Shown here: positions 23,700 to 36,624 of the stretch, piece after piece
Layout of the letters: every line of letters starts with the position of its first letter
How positions within the stretch are numbered: the stretch's first letter is position 1
Source: Mallotus nudiflorus
Taxonomy: Eukaryota; Streptophyta; Magnoliopsida; Malpighiales; Euphorbiaceae
DNA length: 64,000 nt
Assembly: GCA_947683625.1 (NCBI GenBank)
Contig: CANTUR010000644.1
Span: forward strand, 485,501-549,500
Reading direction: 5' to 3'
Made by a program: the position numbers and the translations under genes
The notes under the pieces: generated by a model
Database searches by the model: none
What the model was told of the DNA's origin: nothing
The model's input: the letters and a program-made list of their open reading frames with translations, nothing else

Positions 23700-25330
23700 A
23701 TCATAAATGATAAAGATGATCCTGAACCAAAATCAATCATGGAATGTCAAAATAGGCATGATTGGATAAAATGGAAAGATGTTATGCAGGCTGAATTGGA
23801 CTCACTAAACAAGCGAAATATTTTTGGGCCAATTATTCCTATTCCTAAAACTGTGAAACCTGTAAGATACAAGTGGGTCTTTATATGAAAGAGAAATGAG
23901 AAAAATAAAATAATAAGGTACAAAGATAGACTTGTAGCTCAAGGTTTTTCACAAAGGCTGGGAATTGATTATGATGAAACGTATTCTCCTGTTATGGATG
24001 CAATTATGTTCAGGTATCTGATTAGCCTAGTAGTTTCTAAGAAATTAGAAATGCGTCTTATGGATGTTGTGACTGCTTATTTGTACGGATCACTTGATAG
24101 TGACATTTATATGAAAATCCCTGAAGGATTTAAAATGCTTAAAGCATTAAGTACAAAACCCAAAGAAATATATTCGATCAAGCTCCAGAGATCTTTATAT
24201 AGGTTAAAACAGTATGGGCGCATGTGGTATATTCATTTAAGCGATTATTTGATTAATAAAGGATATGTGAGTAATATTATCTGCCTATGCATTTTTATTA
24301 AGAAAACAATATCCGGATTTGTGATTATAGTTATATATGTTGATGATTTGAATATCATTGGAATAGAAAATGAGATCCATGAAGCAACAGTATACTTAAA
24401 GGAAGAATTGAAATGAAAGATCTTGGAAAAACCAAGTATTGCCTTGGTTTACAAATTAAGTAAATGCACAATAAGATATTAATGCATCAATCAAATTACA
24501 CAGAAAAGATCTTGAAATGTTTTAACATGGATAAAGCAAATCCTTTAAGTACTCCAAAGGTCGTTAGATCACTCAATATTGAGACTGATCCATTTCGACC
24601 CTATGAAGAAAATGAAAAAATTCTTGGTCCTGAATTTCCATATCTTAGTGCCATTGGAGCTCTAATGTATCTTGCTAATTATACTATACCTAACATTTCT
24701 TTTATAATCAATTTATTAGCAAGGTTCAGTTCAGCTCCAACAATAAGGCATTGGAAATGGGTCAAACATATACTTCGATACCTTCAAGGAAATGTTGATT
24801 TGGGTTTATTTTATTCTAACAATTCAAAATAAGAATTGATTGGTTATGTAGATGCAGGGCATTTATCTGATACTTATAAAGCGAAATCTCAAACAGACTA
24901 TGTGTTCACAAATAATGAAACTGCAATTTCTTGGCATTCCCAAAAATAAACGCTTATCACTACTTCCTTAAATCATTATGAAATTATTGCACTACATGAA
25001 GCAAGTAGGGAGTGTGTGTGGCTTATATCAATGACACATCATATGGAAGAATCTTGTGGTTTTCCAGTCAATAAAAGTTCAATAATTTTATATGAAGATA
25101 ATGCAGCATGCATTGCACAATTAAGGGAAGGACATATCAAAAGTGATAGAACCAAACATATACCTCCAAGATTCTTTTCATACACTCACAAGCTAATAAA
25201 AGACAATCATATAGATATCAAGTATATTTAGTCTAGTAAGAATTCAGCTAATCTTTTCACAAAGGCGCTTCTAACTACATTCTTTAGAAAGCACGTTCAC
25301 GATATTGGAACGCGACATCTGCATACTATG
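23700..25330 (+). pseudogene. Copia reverse transcriptase and RNase H, broken
   Basis: From about 23,750 comes the 'W..A...EL.SL' entry, then the palm with MRLMDVVTAYLYGSL, SLYRLKQYGRMWY and the catalytic YVDDLNIIG. A stop near 24,414 breaks the frame. The piece 24,464-24,832 has the connection domain. RNase H text begins near 24,840 and includes YEDNAACIAQLREGHIKSDR and NSANLFTKAL. At least four stops occur. Confidence 0.92.
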
Positions 25331-25473
25331 TGAAGGAAGATTATACATATCAACTTGAGGGGGAGAAAATCATGCACTGTACTCTTTTTCCTTAAGCTAA
25401 AGTTTTTTCCACTGGGTTTTATTTAGTAAGGTTTTAACGAGACAGTTGCAAAATATTGTTATTCAAGGGGGAG

Positions 25474-25743
25474 TATTATAAATGTGAATGAACAATATAT
25501 TGCTTGTGAGAGAATAGTTCTCAAATAGTGAAAAGAAAATCTCTATATAAAGGGATTGAAATTCATTAATGAGAATGTTAAGAAGAAGAAAAAAGGATAG
25601 ATTATTCTCCAAATTCTCTCAAAACTCTCTCTAAATTCTCTTAATACCATTCTACTATAAAATAATTTTCTTCTAATTAAATACTACTAAATTCAAGTTT
25701 AGTTCTATAACAAAATAAGTAATTCAATTTTTATTTCACAACA
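25474..25743 (+). repeat. 3' LTR of the 19.6-kb copia element
   Basis: 270 bp, directly after the polypurine tract at 25,465-25,473 and directly before the AGAAG target copy (25,744-25,748). Confidence 0.9.
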
Positions 25744-27694
25744 AGAAGCACCAACGCAAGTAAACAAATAGGGATGTTAAAAAAAAAAAGCATGATTTAG
25801 GTAATTGATTAGGATGAATACCTCAAATGATTTTCAATATATTACCCAAATTAGGTGATTAGTCACAAAGTCATTAGAATTTTTACCTAAATAATGACAT
25901 GAAATGCAAATGGTTAGATAAATAAATATGCAAAGATAGTGAAAAAATATATTTTTATTGATTACTAACTATTAAATAAATGAATAAAATAAAATGGAAA
26001 AGATAATAAGAAAAATATTTGTCTATACAGCCAAAGTAAATTATTTACATAATAAATATTGGAAATTATATATTTAGGGCAAAAAGATTATCTTCATGCA
26101 CAACTCTATATTTTATATTAAAATATAGAATATAAAATATAAAAGTATACTAAAATATGAATTTTCCACTAAAATATACTCAAGCATAAAATATAAAATT
26201 TAATTTTATATTAAAAATATAAACTTTAATAAAAATATGAATTTTATGATAGAAACATAATAAAAATATAAATTTTATATTTAAAATATAAACTTTACAT
26301 TAAAAATGCAAAACTTTATGAAATAAAAATAATAAAAATGTGAACGTTAATTTGCAAATGATGATGAGAGCTGTCAAATATCACAAAATGTGATATTCAC
26401 ACAAATAAATGTCAAACAAATGAACAAACACTCTCGGATATATATTTCTCCAAGTCCACTTCACCATCCAATCACTACTTCACACAAATATTCACCAAAA
26501 TCACAATTTCAACATAAATAATATAATAATAATGAAAATGCATGGAATGATGCTAAAATGATAAAAATAAATTAAACAAAATAAAAAGTACAAAATAATA
26601 AAGAGAATGTGTAGAGATGAAGAAATTGTGATTAAGAAAAAAAAAAAATGAAAATGATTGAGAAGATAAAAAAAATAAAGAGAATAAAAAAAATAAGATG
26701 ATGAAATAAAATAGAATCTTAAAATAAAATAAAAGTGCAAAACATATTAAAAATGTAAATTTTTTTATGAAAATAATTAAATGGGCTTTCAGAGGGCTTA
26801 CCTTTGATGTGTGCTTTAATAAAAAAGTGGTTTGGTTTAGATTTTTGGTTCTAAAATCCTAAAAAAATGAGATTTTGGTGTTTTAGAAATCCAATTTCCA
26901 CGAGTTGTTCACCCCTTCTTAAAGGGGGTTTAAAGTTAAAAAGAATAAATTTTTAGTGCTTTTGGCTAATGAAAGTCTCTAAAATAGTCCTAAAAACCAT
27001 TTAGATAATATTAAAAATTAGAAAATTCGCCAAAAGTCTTCTGAAAATTGAAAAATTATTAATTTATAGAAAAGTTGGACCCACACGAAACCCACAAGCG
27101 TGGATAAGAATCCACGCACGTGGTTTCCATGATCCATGCATGTGCGTTTAAAGCACATGCGTGAATTGAAGAATTGTGTGCATTTTTTAAGACCCACGTG
27201 TATTTATTAGCTCCATTGTGTTTTTGAGTCGTTCTTAGGTTATTTTTTAAATCTTTGAAGTTTTATATTTTATGAGTCCTCTAGGTCTGGTTTGGTGAGT
27301 TCTTTTGGGGCTTTTTCGGACATTTATGCTCGATTCAGCTTCAAACCTGGTAAACTAGACTTTGAAAGCTTCAATTCAGCTTCATAAGGCCTTAGTTTAA
27401 AATTTTTGAGTCCCGATTTCTCATCTAAAGTTCAGGTTTTAAAGTAGAACCCTCACTAGGACATTTTAGAAAAAAGGTTGGTGTTTTGAGCTTTTAGTTC
27501 AATGGATCAAGCTCCCAATTCAAGGATTCAGGTGTTTGGTTCACTAATTCAGATGCTCGATTCAAGGTTTTATGGGTTACAACTTTAGAAGCACTCTATG
27601 GATAGCCTTTTACAAGGTTATTCTCTATCTAGTTGACATAATACTTTCATCATTGGACCACTTTTGAAGGACTGCTGAAAATCGGGTGTTAACA
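25744..27694. other. AT-rich right half of the outer LTR, no gene
   Basis: Continuation of the minus-strand LTR-like block beyond the copia insertion. Very AT-rich to about 26,760, then mixed. Short similar phrases recur (AAAATATAAAC... near 26,140-26,300). The open frames are low-complexity and not credible proteins. Confidence 0.5.
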
Positions 27695-27898
27695 CCTCAC
27701 TAATATATTCTATCACTCTTCCAATCTTGTCTTATTAAACCTTTAATGTAGTACTAAATATACTTGATAGTATTCCACCAAGGGCAAGTGTTTCTTTTTT
27801 TTTTTTAATAAACAAATAATCATAAACATAATGCACATGTTAAATAAACTCCATATATATATAACATATGTCAAATTTACACTATAGTGGCATATATT

Positions 27899-29478
27899 TG
27901 TTAGTGATATACCTTAGACCAATTATGTAATGGCCATACTTTGACTTTGTTTTATTTCTATTTTATTAATAAAGAGACATTTTTATTCTTGTTGGCTAAT
28001 TCTAATATTATCCTTGATTAGTTAATTCAATATAAAATTATCAAGTACATGACTTAATAGTTAAACTCTTAGGTGATAGTTGAATTCTAATATAAATATC
28101 CTTAGTCGATCATTGTTGTAGGAAAAATAATGAATAAAGACTAGTATGAGGTTGACTAATGATTATGTCTTATTGATAATGTATATGAGATATTAAGTCA
28201 AACTCATAAGTACATATTCAGAGAAATGATGTATTAGATCGACCCACTATGAGACTACTATATAAATAATTGTCATAGCTAATTCTCATCACAGTAGTAT
28301 TATTTGAGTCCTTTGACATGAAATCACCTTGGTTTCCTACATGATAAGTTCTGTATTTTGACATATCCCTACGTCATCTTTAATTAGATGATAAAACAGG
28401 TTGTGATTAGATATAGAATAAGTTATATGAGGGATGTGAGTGATTAAGATGAAATTTGTCCCTCATTAATTATGAGAAGATATCTATAGGCCCCTCGATG
28501 AGTAAGACTGAGAAAATGCATAACCATACTAGAATGAGTTGATAAAGAGTTATTAATATTTGTCTACTTAGGATCGAGAAAAAATATGCTTGGACAATAT
28601 AAGGATGACATAATCCATGCCTTATGTTCAACCAAGATATCATATGACAAAAGGACTATAACAAACGCTGTGGATTAGGTTATGTAGGATTATCAACCTT
28701 CACACAACTTAGGTAGTCATAATGTCTTGCTAGAGATCAATTATGACTTATGGACTAAAATGAATGTTTTAGGCCCATTGCTAATGTTATGTGAACCTAT
28801 ATGGTCACACACTTAGAATAGGTCCAAAGCAGTATTGGGTTAATTAACCTAGTGATAATTTCTATGATGGAATAAATAAATATATATTTGTATATATTTA
28901 TATTCATTTATTTTTTATTTCCTTATTTAATTAAGGTAAGAGTTATCTTAATTAAATAGGACATAATTCTAATTGTAGAATTAGATTAAAAATAAAAGAG
29001 GAATCTTAGACTTACTAAAACTATTTTAATAAGTAAGTGTTTTAGGAAACCTTAGATGTGATGTCTATATATGCATCTCTTTGTCTAGGGTTTCATATGC
29101 ATCTCCAACTCTGCTCCTTCTACCACTTCTTTTACGAAAAAGAAATCACATAGAGAGAAAATAAAATAAAGAGTTGTCTTTTAAAAGGTGCTAGAACACC
29201 ATCTTTGCTTTGCATACCTTGTTCGTGTGGATACCAGTAAAGGGCATGGTCTTATGGGCAGCGTCTTAATCTGATAAAGAAAATATGAAAAGCTCGAGGT
29301 AAGGTGTCACCGAAGTGAACCCCATCTCTTCCTTCCAACATTCTTGTCATATGAACGTTTTAATGAGTTTTTTAAATCCCTTTTTAATTAATTTATTTAA
29401 ATTACATGGATTCGGGATTTGGGTTTTCGTGAATTAATTTTTGTTTTCCACTGCGTTTTGCATCAAGAAAACCCAATA
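27899..29478 (+). repeat. 5' LTR of element A
   Basis: 1,580 bp, TGTTAGTGATATACC to AAACCCAATA. Similar along its first 390 bp to the 3' LTR fragment at 43,819 (roughly 85-90 per cent by eye), and more distantly over its full length to the solo LTR at 41,663. Confidence 0.9.
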
Positions 29479-29479
29479 G

Positions 29480-29492
29480 TGGTATTAGAGCC
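29480..29492 (+). promoter_or_regulatory. Primer-binding site of element A
   Basis: TGGTATTAGAGCC, one base after the 5' LTR. It differs by one base from the usual plant initiator tRNA-Met site TGGTATCAGAGCC. It would prime minus-strand DNA synthesis. Confidence 0.85.
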
Positions 29493-29899
29493 ACTTGTAA
29501 TTTGATTAAACTAATTTTATAATATGTGTGATATATACATAAGATGTGAAAACAAGTTTTGGAATATATGTGATATATTTGATTTTGAAAATTATTTTTA
29601 AAATTTCAATTGAACTTTTTATATAATGATTAATTGAATCCTTATTAAAATAATTATATACATTGATATGATTAATGTCTATGGTTTTTTAATGTGATTA
29701 AACAATTTTTATTGAAGAAAACATTGTTTTTGCAAAAGCAGAATTCGGTTGTACAGTGGTGCATGGTTGTGCATGTGGGATTTTTCTATATAGTGTAGAG
29801 GTGCATGGTCGTACCTGTGAGCATTTTAGGTAGAATACATTAGTGCATGATTGTGCACATCTTGGCACACAACTGTGCATAAGGATAGATATGTTATAT

Positions 29900-30942
29900 T
29901 GTCATACCTCAAATTTAACTATCCCCAAAAAAGTCCAATGATGAAATGAATCCCCGAGATAACTAGAGTCTGCTTGTTCATAACACCTTTAAAGTGTGCA
30001 ACCTTGAAAACTTAATCGCCACCAGTGTGCAAAATGGATCACTAAGCCATTAAGTTATGCTCCAACCTCGTGGAATATGAATTATCAAAATAATGAGAGG
30101 TTTATTTTAAGAAAAATCCTCTTAGAATACTCAGCTCGTTGGGCTAGTATGCATTTCGTTAGACTAGGACCCAACTTTGTTAAAAAAAAAAAATTGATCT
30201 TGATAAAATGGACTTTGGAAACACATCCAGAAGGCTCCAAAACCTCTGGAAGTGGTCCAGGAATGGTCCAACACAACCCGACTATCAGCGTATATTGCTT
30301 AGAAGTCCGTGTAAATGTCCTTAGGTGTTATATGCTAAAATCAAGGCCAAATTTGGAAAAATGGACTTTAGAAGGCCTAAAAACCCTAGGAACCAACCCT
30401 AGAATCGTGTGCATAAAACCCAAAAAGTGTGCATAAAGCGTCAAAGTGCATGTGGAAGCACATGTGTGCGCACTTGGCAACACGTAAAATCCTCGTTATA
30501 TGCATGTGACTGCACCCTTACCACCCTATTTTACCTAATTTTTCCTATAAATAGACCCCTTTACACCCCATTTTGGGGGGGTGGGAGCAAGTGGAAACAC
30601 ATACACACTAAAAAATTGGTTTGATCGAAGGTGCTGGAAACCCTTTTCCAAATAGTTTTTTTCTTAAGTTATTAGATCCCTTTTCCACCAAACCAAGCCT
30701 CATATTTGTCAAAGCACGCTTCAAAGGAATACAATCTAGCATTATTTTTTTATCGTTTTAAACCTCCCAATGAGGAAAGCTTGATTATCTTTTGAAGCTA
30801 AAACTTCAAAACTCATACAAGCTTACTCGAGTTTGAGGACCACACAATTATTTTGCACGTTTATTTTATCACATTGCATTTTATTTTACTGTCACCAACA
30901 TTTGGAATACTGTTGTGCTTGTGTGATGAGACTAGCAATAGA
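29900..30942 (+). repeat. 5' LTR of element D, 3' part missing
   Basis: Begins TGTCATACCTCAAATTT and follows the 3' LTR until GAGACTAGCAAT at 30,942. The remaining roughly 750 bp present in the 3' LTR, and any primer site, are absent. A TATA box TATAAATA is at 30,546-30,553 and is conserved in the 3' copy. Confidence 0.85.
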
Positions 30943-31539
30943 ATAATAATAGATAAGTTCTCATAACTCATGTCAATTATAGATTATTAATAAAGTTTGT
31001 TATATGCTTGCACAAAATAGGAATAAAGGCTTATCGGATCAGAAGAAGCGACTCTCGATGACCCATATGATGGCCTAATCCTTAAACTTGAAGGATGAGA
31101 TGCATTTGCTTGAGAAGGTGGAGGTGAAGGAAAGGTCCTACTAGCTATAACATCAATCAGTTAAGGGATTAATGCATCAATATAAGGCAAACCTGCACTC
31201 TACAAGAGGCTCGTAGAGGGGAATCCCATCATAACAGTAGCAAGATCGATCATCACCATAAAACTCATGGCCCTAGAACATGTCACTAGGAGGGGGGATG
31301 AGAACTATCCTTATATATAGGCCATCCTACCAACAAGGGACTTGCTCGCCCAAATACCACACTCTATTGATGAGGCCAAATAGCAACACCCATCTCTCCA
31401 TCAGCTGCCATGCAGCCACCATCTCTACCATCTAATGAGACCTCGCCACCCACCAGTGAAGAAAAATCCATTCAAAGGGTAAGAATTAATAAAAGATCCC
31501 TAAGAAAGAAATAAGCAACACAACAAAAATCAGACATAC

Positions 31540-32947
31540 CTAATCAGGGGATAGCTTCCTTATATGATCTCGAGCTACCATGCAATCCTTAATCAAATTA
31601 GTAGTCTTTCTGATCCAGTAAGAATAATGAGGGAAGTCATCCTCCTGGAAATGTTCAACGAACAGACGAGGGAGAATCCTGAACTCATATGCCTAGATTT
31701 GTCAGAATTAGAGGGTAAAAAATAATGAACCCAAAAGTAAAAGAATAAACAACAAAACTTCTACTTACATCCAACATGAACAAGCATCTGCAGATCCTTA
31801 AGCCATATTGGCATGTTGCTTCAAGGCCTGAGTATAGATGAACAAAGGTAGTAGCGCCCCAATAACACCTTAACAAGCCATCCATATCTCTCAAGACAGA
31901 AAGCAATCACGGATCACCTGTACTTGAAGGGTTCGAGAAGATAATAACACTTAGTAAACAAAATAAAAAGCAACGAGCCAACTATTCTGCTGAGACAAGA
32001 CCATCATCGTACGGAGTCCACACGGAAGAAACAAACTCCATGTAATGAGCTAGATATAGGAAACTAGACTTCATAAGTGTGACCACCCTAAGTAAATCCA
32101 TTATAAGGTGCCTCCTCACCATATAAGTAGAACATTCCTCCTCACTAAAAGGAACAAGCTCTCCAAAAAAGCTTAAGCTCGTGATAACTACAAAATCCAA
32201 AGGGGCAATAGTCATCTCCCTAATAGGCAGATGGAAAGTATGCATCATGTCCATCCACTGCTCTATTAATGCATACATGGCAATCTGACTCGATGCATAT
32301 GAGTCATAAGATAATGCAACAATGACTCCATTAAAGCCCTTCCCGGCAATCATCTACTTCACACACATTAGAAGGCTCTGATAATACATGCTAACTCTAT
32401 TGAAACTACCAGGTAGCATAGTGATATACCTATGAGGCTACAAACAACAGGTATGCTATTAAGCATTTGCACAACTTCTAAATACTAACATATCTCTTTC
32501 TCTGTCATTTAATAAGATAAAAATAATAACAAAAGTCAAAAAGAAAAAATTTGTGATAAGCACTAGCAGACGATCATAACATTTGCAATAAAGCTACAAC
32601 TTAATAGACAACTATAATAAGAGCTACAAAAGTACAGGTACACCAACCTCATATAACAAAATAAACAACAAAGCACCTAACGAATAAGCTTCAAAAAATA
32701 AGGGCAAAGAAGGATCTACCTCATGAAAATGATGCACCTAAGCATAAGTCTCCAAGCTATAAACAATAGGGATTGGATCTCCCTGAGAAAGCTTGGATGG
32801 CTGAGAACTCTAAGCACCAGATGTGCTAGTCCCTACAACAGACGTCCCAGCTTTAGTGGCCTTTGTAAAGTCACCCTCAACATCAACATCAATATTAACA
32901 TCAACAAAAATATTCTCCAGAACTTCAAGAATGTCGGGGAACTCCAT
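31540..32947 (-). pseudogene. Plant mobile domain (PMD, MAIN-like) gene relic inside element D
   Basis: The open piece 31,982-32,353 reads YALIEQWMDMMHTFHLPIRE then MTIAPLDFVVITSLSFFGE, the plant mobile domain signature (W...THTFHLP.GEMT..L.D.....GL). It continues with WGATTFVHLYSGLEA (31,800-31,870) and, after a 76-bp gap with ideal donor GTAAGT (31,768) and acceptor AG (31,693), AYEFRILPRLFVEHF. The first Met-led acidic piece begins at 32,947. Stops between pieces (32,840-32,710 and near 31,984) make it a pseudogene unless further introns exist. It runs opposite to element D. PMD proteins are known both as MAIN/MAIL1 nuclear proteins and as passengers of plant transposons. Confidence 0.72.
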
Positions 32948-33639
32948 TTTACACAAAAGAAAATGGAAATACAGAAGCAAAAATAGAGTAGATAGCACCC
33001 AAAACATAAAAAGGTCAAGAAAAGTCGGTAAACACTCAAATAAGTTCGGACAAAGCCTCCCTAAACCTCCAAAATAGCCTTTTAAATAGGGTTAGAGGGG
33101 AGGAAACATGTGACCATGTGCCAAGTGCATGACCATATGCACAAGCGTATGACGACGCACCTTCCATGTTTACTTCCCCTGCACTTCTGTGGTTTTATGC
33201 GTACTTTGAGAGTTTGAACACTCACTTCTACAGTCCTAAACTTCCATTTGAGCATAAGATATGCACCAAAATCACACAAAAGTACACTAATATGGATTCC
33301 ATTTGTTTAAAGACACTGTGCGCACATTACCTTTTTCAGAAAATTCAACACTGCATGAAAAAATAGGAGTAAGGAAAATCCACTGTAAGGATATATCTCT
33401 CCAAATCATCAAAATAATGATGTCATCACCTCATCGCTATTGCATCATCACTGCATCAATACTAAATCATCACTACTACCTCATTCACATCGCTTAGGAG
33501 CATTCACATCGCTTAAAAGCACTTTCACCACGTGGAAGCATCTTCTCATTGTTTAAAATCATCCTTATATTACTTAGGAGCATCCACATTGCTTAGGAGC
33601 ATTCTCATTTGCTTAGTAGCATCTTCATTTCGTGTGACA

Positions 33640-34550
33640 CCTAAGAAGTTTATAATCGCATGTTCATTTGTGTGACATCTAAAAAGGTTATAGTCGCATG
33701 TTCATTTGCATGACACCTAAGAAGGTTATAGTTGCATCTACATTTTCATTGCTTAGTAGCATCCTCTTTCGCATGACACCTAAGAAGGTTATAATCGCAT
33801 GTTTATTCGTGTGACACCTAAAAAGGTTATAGTCGCATGTTTATTTGCGTGACACCTAAGAAGCTTATAGTCATATCCGCATTTTGCATAGTAGCATCTT
33901 CATTTCACGTGACACCTAAAAAGGTTATAGTCGCATATTCATTTTGTGTGACACCTAAGAAGGTTATAGTTGCATGTTCATTTCATGTGACACCTAAAAG
34001 GGTTATAATCACACGTTCATTTCGTATGACACCTATGAAGGTTATAATCGCATGTTCATTTTATATGACACCTAAAAAGGTTATAGTTGCATGTTCATTT
34101 TACATGACAACTAAGAAGGTTATAGTCGTATGTTCATTCATGTGACACCTAAGAAGGTTATAGTTGCATTTTTATTGCTTAATCACATGTTTATTTTGTA
34201 TGACACCTAAAAATGTTATAATCGCATTTTCATTGCTTAATAGCATGTTCATTTGCATGACACCTAAGAAGGTTATAGTCACATTTTCATTGATTAATAG
34301 CATATTCATTCGCATGACACCTAAGAAGGTTATAGTCGCATGTTCATTTACATGACACCTAAGAAGGTTATAGTCGCATTTTCATTGCTTAATAGCCTAT
34401 TCATTCGCGTGACACCTAAGAAGGTTAAAGTCACATTTTCATTGCTTAATATCATGTTCATTCACGTGACACCTAAAAAGGTTAAAGTCGTATCTCTCTT
34501 TGCTTAGTGGCATCTTCATTTGCATGATGCCTAAGAAGGTTATAGTCGCA
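33640..34550 (+). repeat. 38-bp tandem array in element D
   Basis: About 20 copies of a unit close to CATGTTCATTTGCGTGACAC + CTAAGAAGGTTATAGTCG. Some carry an extra segment CATTTTCATTGCTTAATAG. A weaker related repeat (CACATCGCTTAGGAGCATT) starts at 33,485. The array ends about 260 bp before the polypurine tract. One frame gives a run of MTPKKVIVACSF-like peptides (33,837-34,355), which is a by-product of the repeat and not a known protein. Confidence 0.92.
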
Positions 34551-34808
34551 TAAATCCCAATGCATTTTACATGAATCATAAGCTTGCATATGTCCCAAAT
34601 AGCACCTTACATGACAACTAAGTCACAGAACAACAGTAACAAACAAAACACAATAACAACAATTAAATCTTGATATGACGTCTAAAGATAACCTATAAGT
34701 AAGTACTTCTCTCCTTACTAAAATATTTTTTGCATCTTTACATTTTGCTTCACGTATATTGACACTAATGCTAGGTGGCTATGCAACACATGTAAAGTAG
34801 GGGGCAAC

Positions 34809-36624
34809 TATTATACCTCAAATTTGACTATCCCTAAAAAGGTCCAATGATGAAATGAATCCCTAAGATGACTAGAGTCTGCTCATTTGTAACACCTCTA
34901 AAGTGTGCAGCTTTGAAAACCTAACCGACCCCACCAGTGTGCAAAATCAATCACTGAGCCATTAAGTTATGCTGCAACCTTATGAAATATGAATTATTAG
35001 AACAATGAGAGGTTTATTTCAAGAAAACTCCTCTCAGAATACTCAGCTTATTGGGCTGGTGTGCATTTTTTTTATATTAGGACCTAGGTTCATGAAAAAA
35101 TGGAAATTGATTTTGACAAAACAAACTTTAGAAGCATGACCAGAAGCTCCAAAAGCTCCAAAAGTTGTCTTGGAATGGTCTAACACAACCTAAGTATCTG
35201 CATGTATCACTCAGAAGTGCGCATTAATGCTTCTAAGTGTCATGTGCTAAAATCAAGGCTGAATTTGGCAAAAAAGACTCTAGAACCATGTCTAAAAGGC
35301 CTTAAAACCTTAGGAATCAACCCTAGAATAATGTGCATAAAACCCAAAAAGTGCGTGTAAAGCATCAAAGTGTGCACACATGGCCACATACCAAGCGTGT
35401 GACCACAAATAAAATCATCATTATACATGCGTCACCATGCCCCTACCACCTTATTCTACCCAATTTTCCTTATAAATAGACCCTTTTACACCTTATTTTA
35501 AGGGGGGGGGGGGGAGCAAGTGGAAAGACACACACACTTAAAAATTTGTCTGATCGAAGGCATTGGAAACCCCTTTCCAGATAGTTTTTGCTCTCCCACA
35601 GCCTTTCTTGTAGTTTATTATATCCCTTTTCCACCAAACGAAGCCTCATCTTTGTCAAAGCATGCTTTAAAGGTATACAATCTAGTATTATTCTATTGTC
35701 ATTTTGAACCTCTTGATGAGAAAAGCTTGATAAGCTTCAAAACTCACACAAGCTTAGTCGAGTCTAAGGACCACATAATTATTTTAGTATGTTTATTTTA
35801 TCGCATTGCATTTTATTTTACCATCGCCAGTATTTGGAATACTGTTGTGCTTATGTGTTGAGACTAGCAATCATGCATGCTATATGAATAATATATGCTT
35901 TATTATGCTCATTTCATATTATCATTATGCATCCTCTATGTCTGAAATCATGAAATCAAATAGTGAAAACCAATAATGTGAAAATTTCATATCCCGAAAT
36001 AGAGTCATCATGCTCTCGGTCTAGTGATGACCTCATGCATCATTTATATTATCGTTATACATCATCATAATATAAATAATCACTACAAGCATATATGATC
36101 ATCCTATTATTCATTAAATCAAGCAAGCTATGTGAATGGTTGTGTTACTATTGTAAATCAATCATATTAGATTTACTTTTTCTTAATCTTTCCCTTTTCA
36201 TATATATTTTATCAAGAAAGCAATGTAATAAATATATTTTTAGCTTTATTATCGTCCACTATCTGATGTACTATGTGAATGCTATACAAACTGTCATTAT
36301 CGAAACTAGGGTATTACGGTAGCTATACATCAAATATCATGTACTGAGAAATAGTTAAAAAGTAGACGAGACCCCATGAACTTGAAAATCTCTACTGGGG
36401 ACAATACTCATTGAGTGACTCGATGTTGTTCCTTTCTTTTCCCATTTTTCTAAAAATTGAGTGGTGACTCCTCAAAATCAAAAGTGTCTCATCCCCCTGA
36501 GACTAATCATTTATCCCTATTTGGCAAAGTTGCCATGTCCCTCAGAAACAGAAAGACCCATACAATGTCCCACAAAAATATACTATTATAAAAAAACCCC
36601 AAAAGGAAAAAATGGTTGCTCACA
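34809..36624 (+). repeat. 3' LTR of element D
   Basis: 1,816 bp, from TATTATACCTCAAATTT to GCTCACA. TATA box at 35,471-35,478 followed by a 12-base G run near 35,503. Near 36,460 it has GTGGTGACTCC, a phrase also found near the ends of the other gypsy-type LTRs here. Confidence 0.85.

Larger units (their letters stand above)
19615..25743 (+). mobile_element. Ty1/copia retrotransposon, both LTRs present, coding region broken
   Basis: Two LTRs (19,615-19,910 and 25,474-25,743) flank a Gag, protease, integrase, reverse transcriptase, RNase H order on the plus strand. A 5-bp target duplication AGAAG lies at 19,610-19,614 and 25,744-25,748. The 3' LTR is preceded by the polypurine tract AAGGGGGAG. 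All five domains are recognisable, but the reading is cut by about a dozen stops or frameshifts. The LTRs are very similar apart from a 26-30 base gap, so insertion is younger than the surrounding LTR debris. Confidence 0.95.
18880..27694 (-). mobile_element. Probable gypsy-type LTR, split by a copia element
   Basis: At 27,694 the minus strand begins TGTTAACACCCGATTTT, a common plant gypsy LTR start. Near 18,920-18,890 it reads GGTGGCGACTCCAAAC, the usual phrase near the end of such LTRs. The sequence between is split by the copia element 19,615-25,743, which is flanked by its own AGAAG duplication, so the outer block is older. Outer LTR length would be about 2.7 kb. The left boundary and a target duplication are not resolved, so a solo LTR is only inferred. 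Confidence 0.45.
29900..36624 (+). mobile_element. Element D: LTR retrotransposon without gag-pol, carrying a mobile-domain gene relic
   Basis: Two LTR copies in the same direction: 29,900-30,942 (shortened) and 34,809-36,624. A 5-bp target duplication TATAT lies at 29,895-29,899 and 36,625-36,629. The 3' LTR follows a polypurine tract (AAAGTAGGGGGCAAC). Between the LTRs I see no gag, integrase or reverse transcriptase. Instead there is a plant-mobile-domain gene relic on the opposite strand (31,540-32,947) and a tandem array (33,640-34,550). This is the layout of a large non-autonomous LTR element that relies on a partner, probably of gypsy type. Confidence 0.82.

Noticed and set aside
33837..34355. 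Repetitive MTPKKVIVACSF-type 'protein'
   Set aside because: Produced by the 38-bp tandem array; the frame is lost wherever units vary. No evidence of translation.
33640..34550. CRISPR-like regular repeats
   Set aside because: Units abut without unique spacers and the context is a plant LTR element; this is a simple tandem array.
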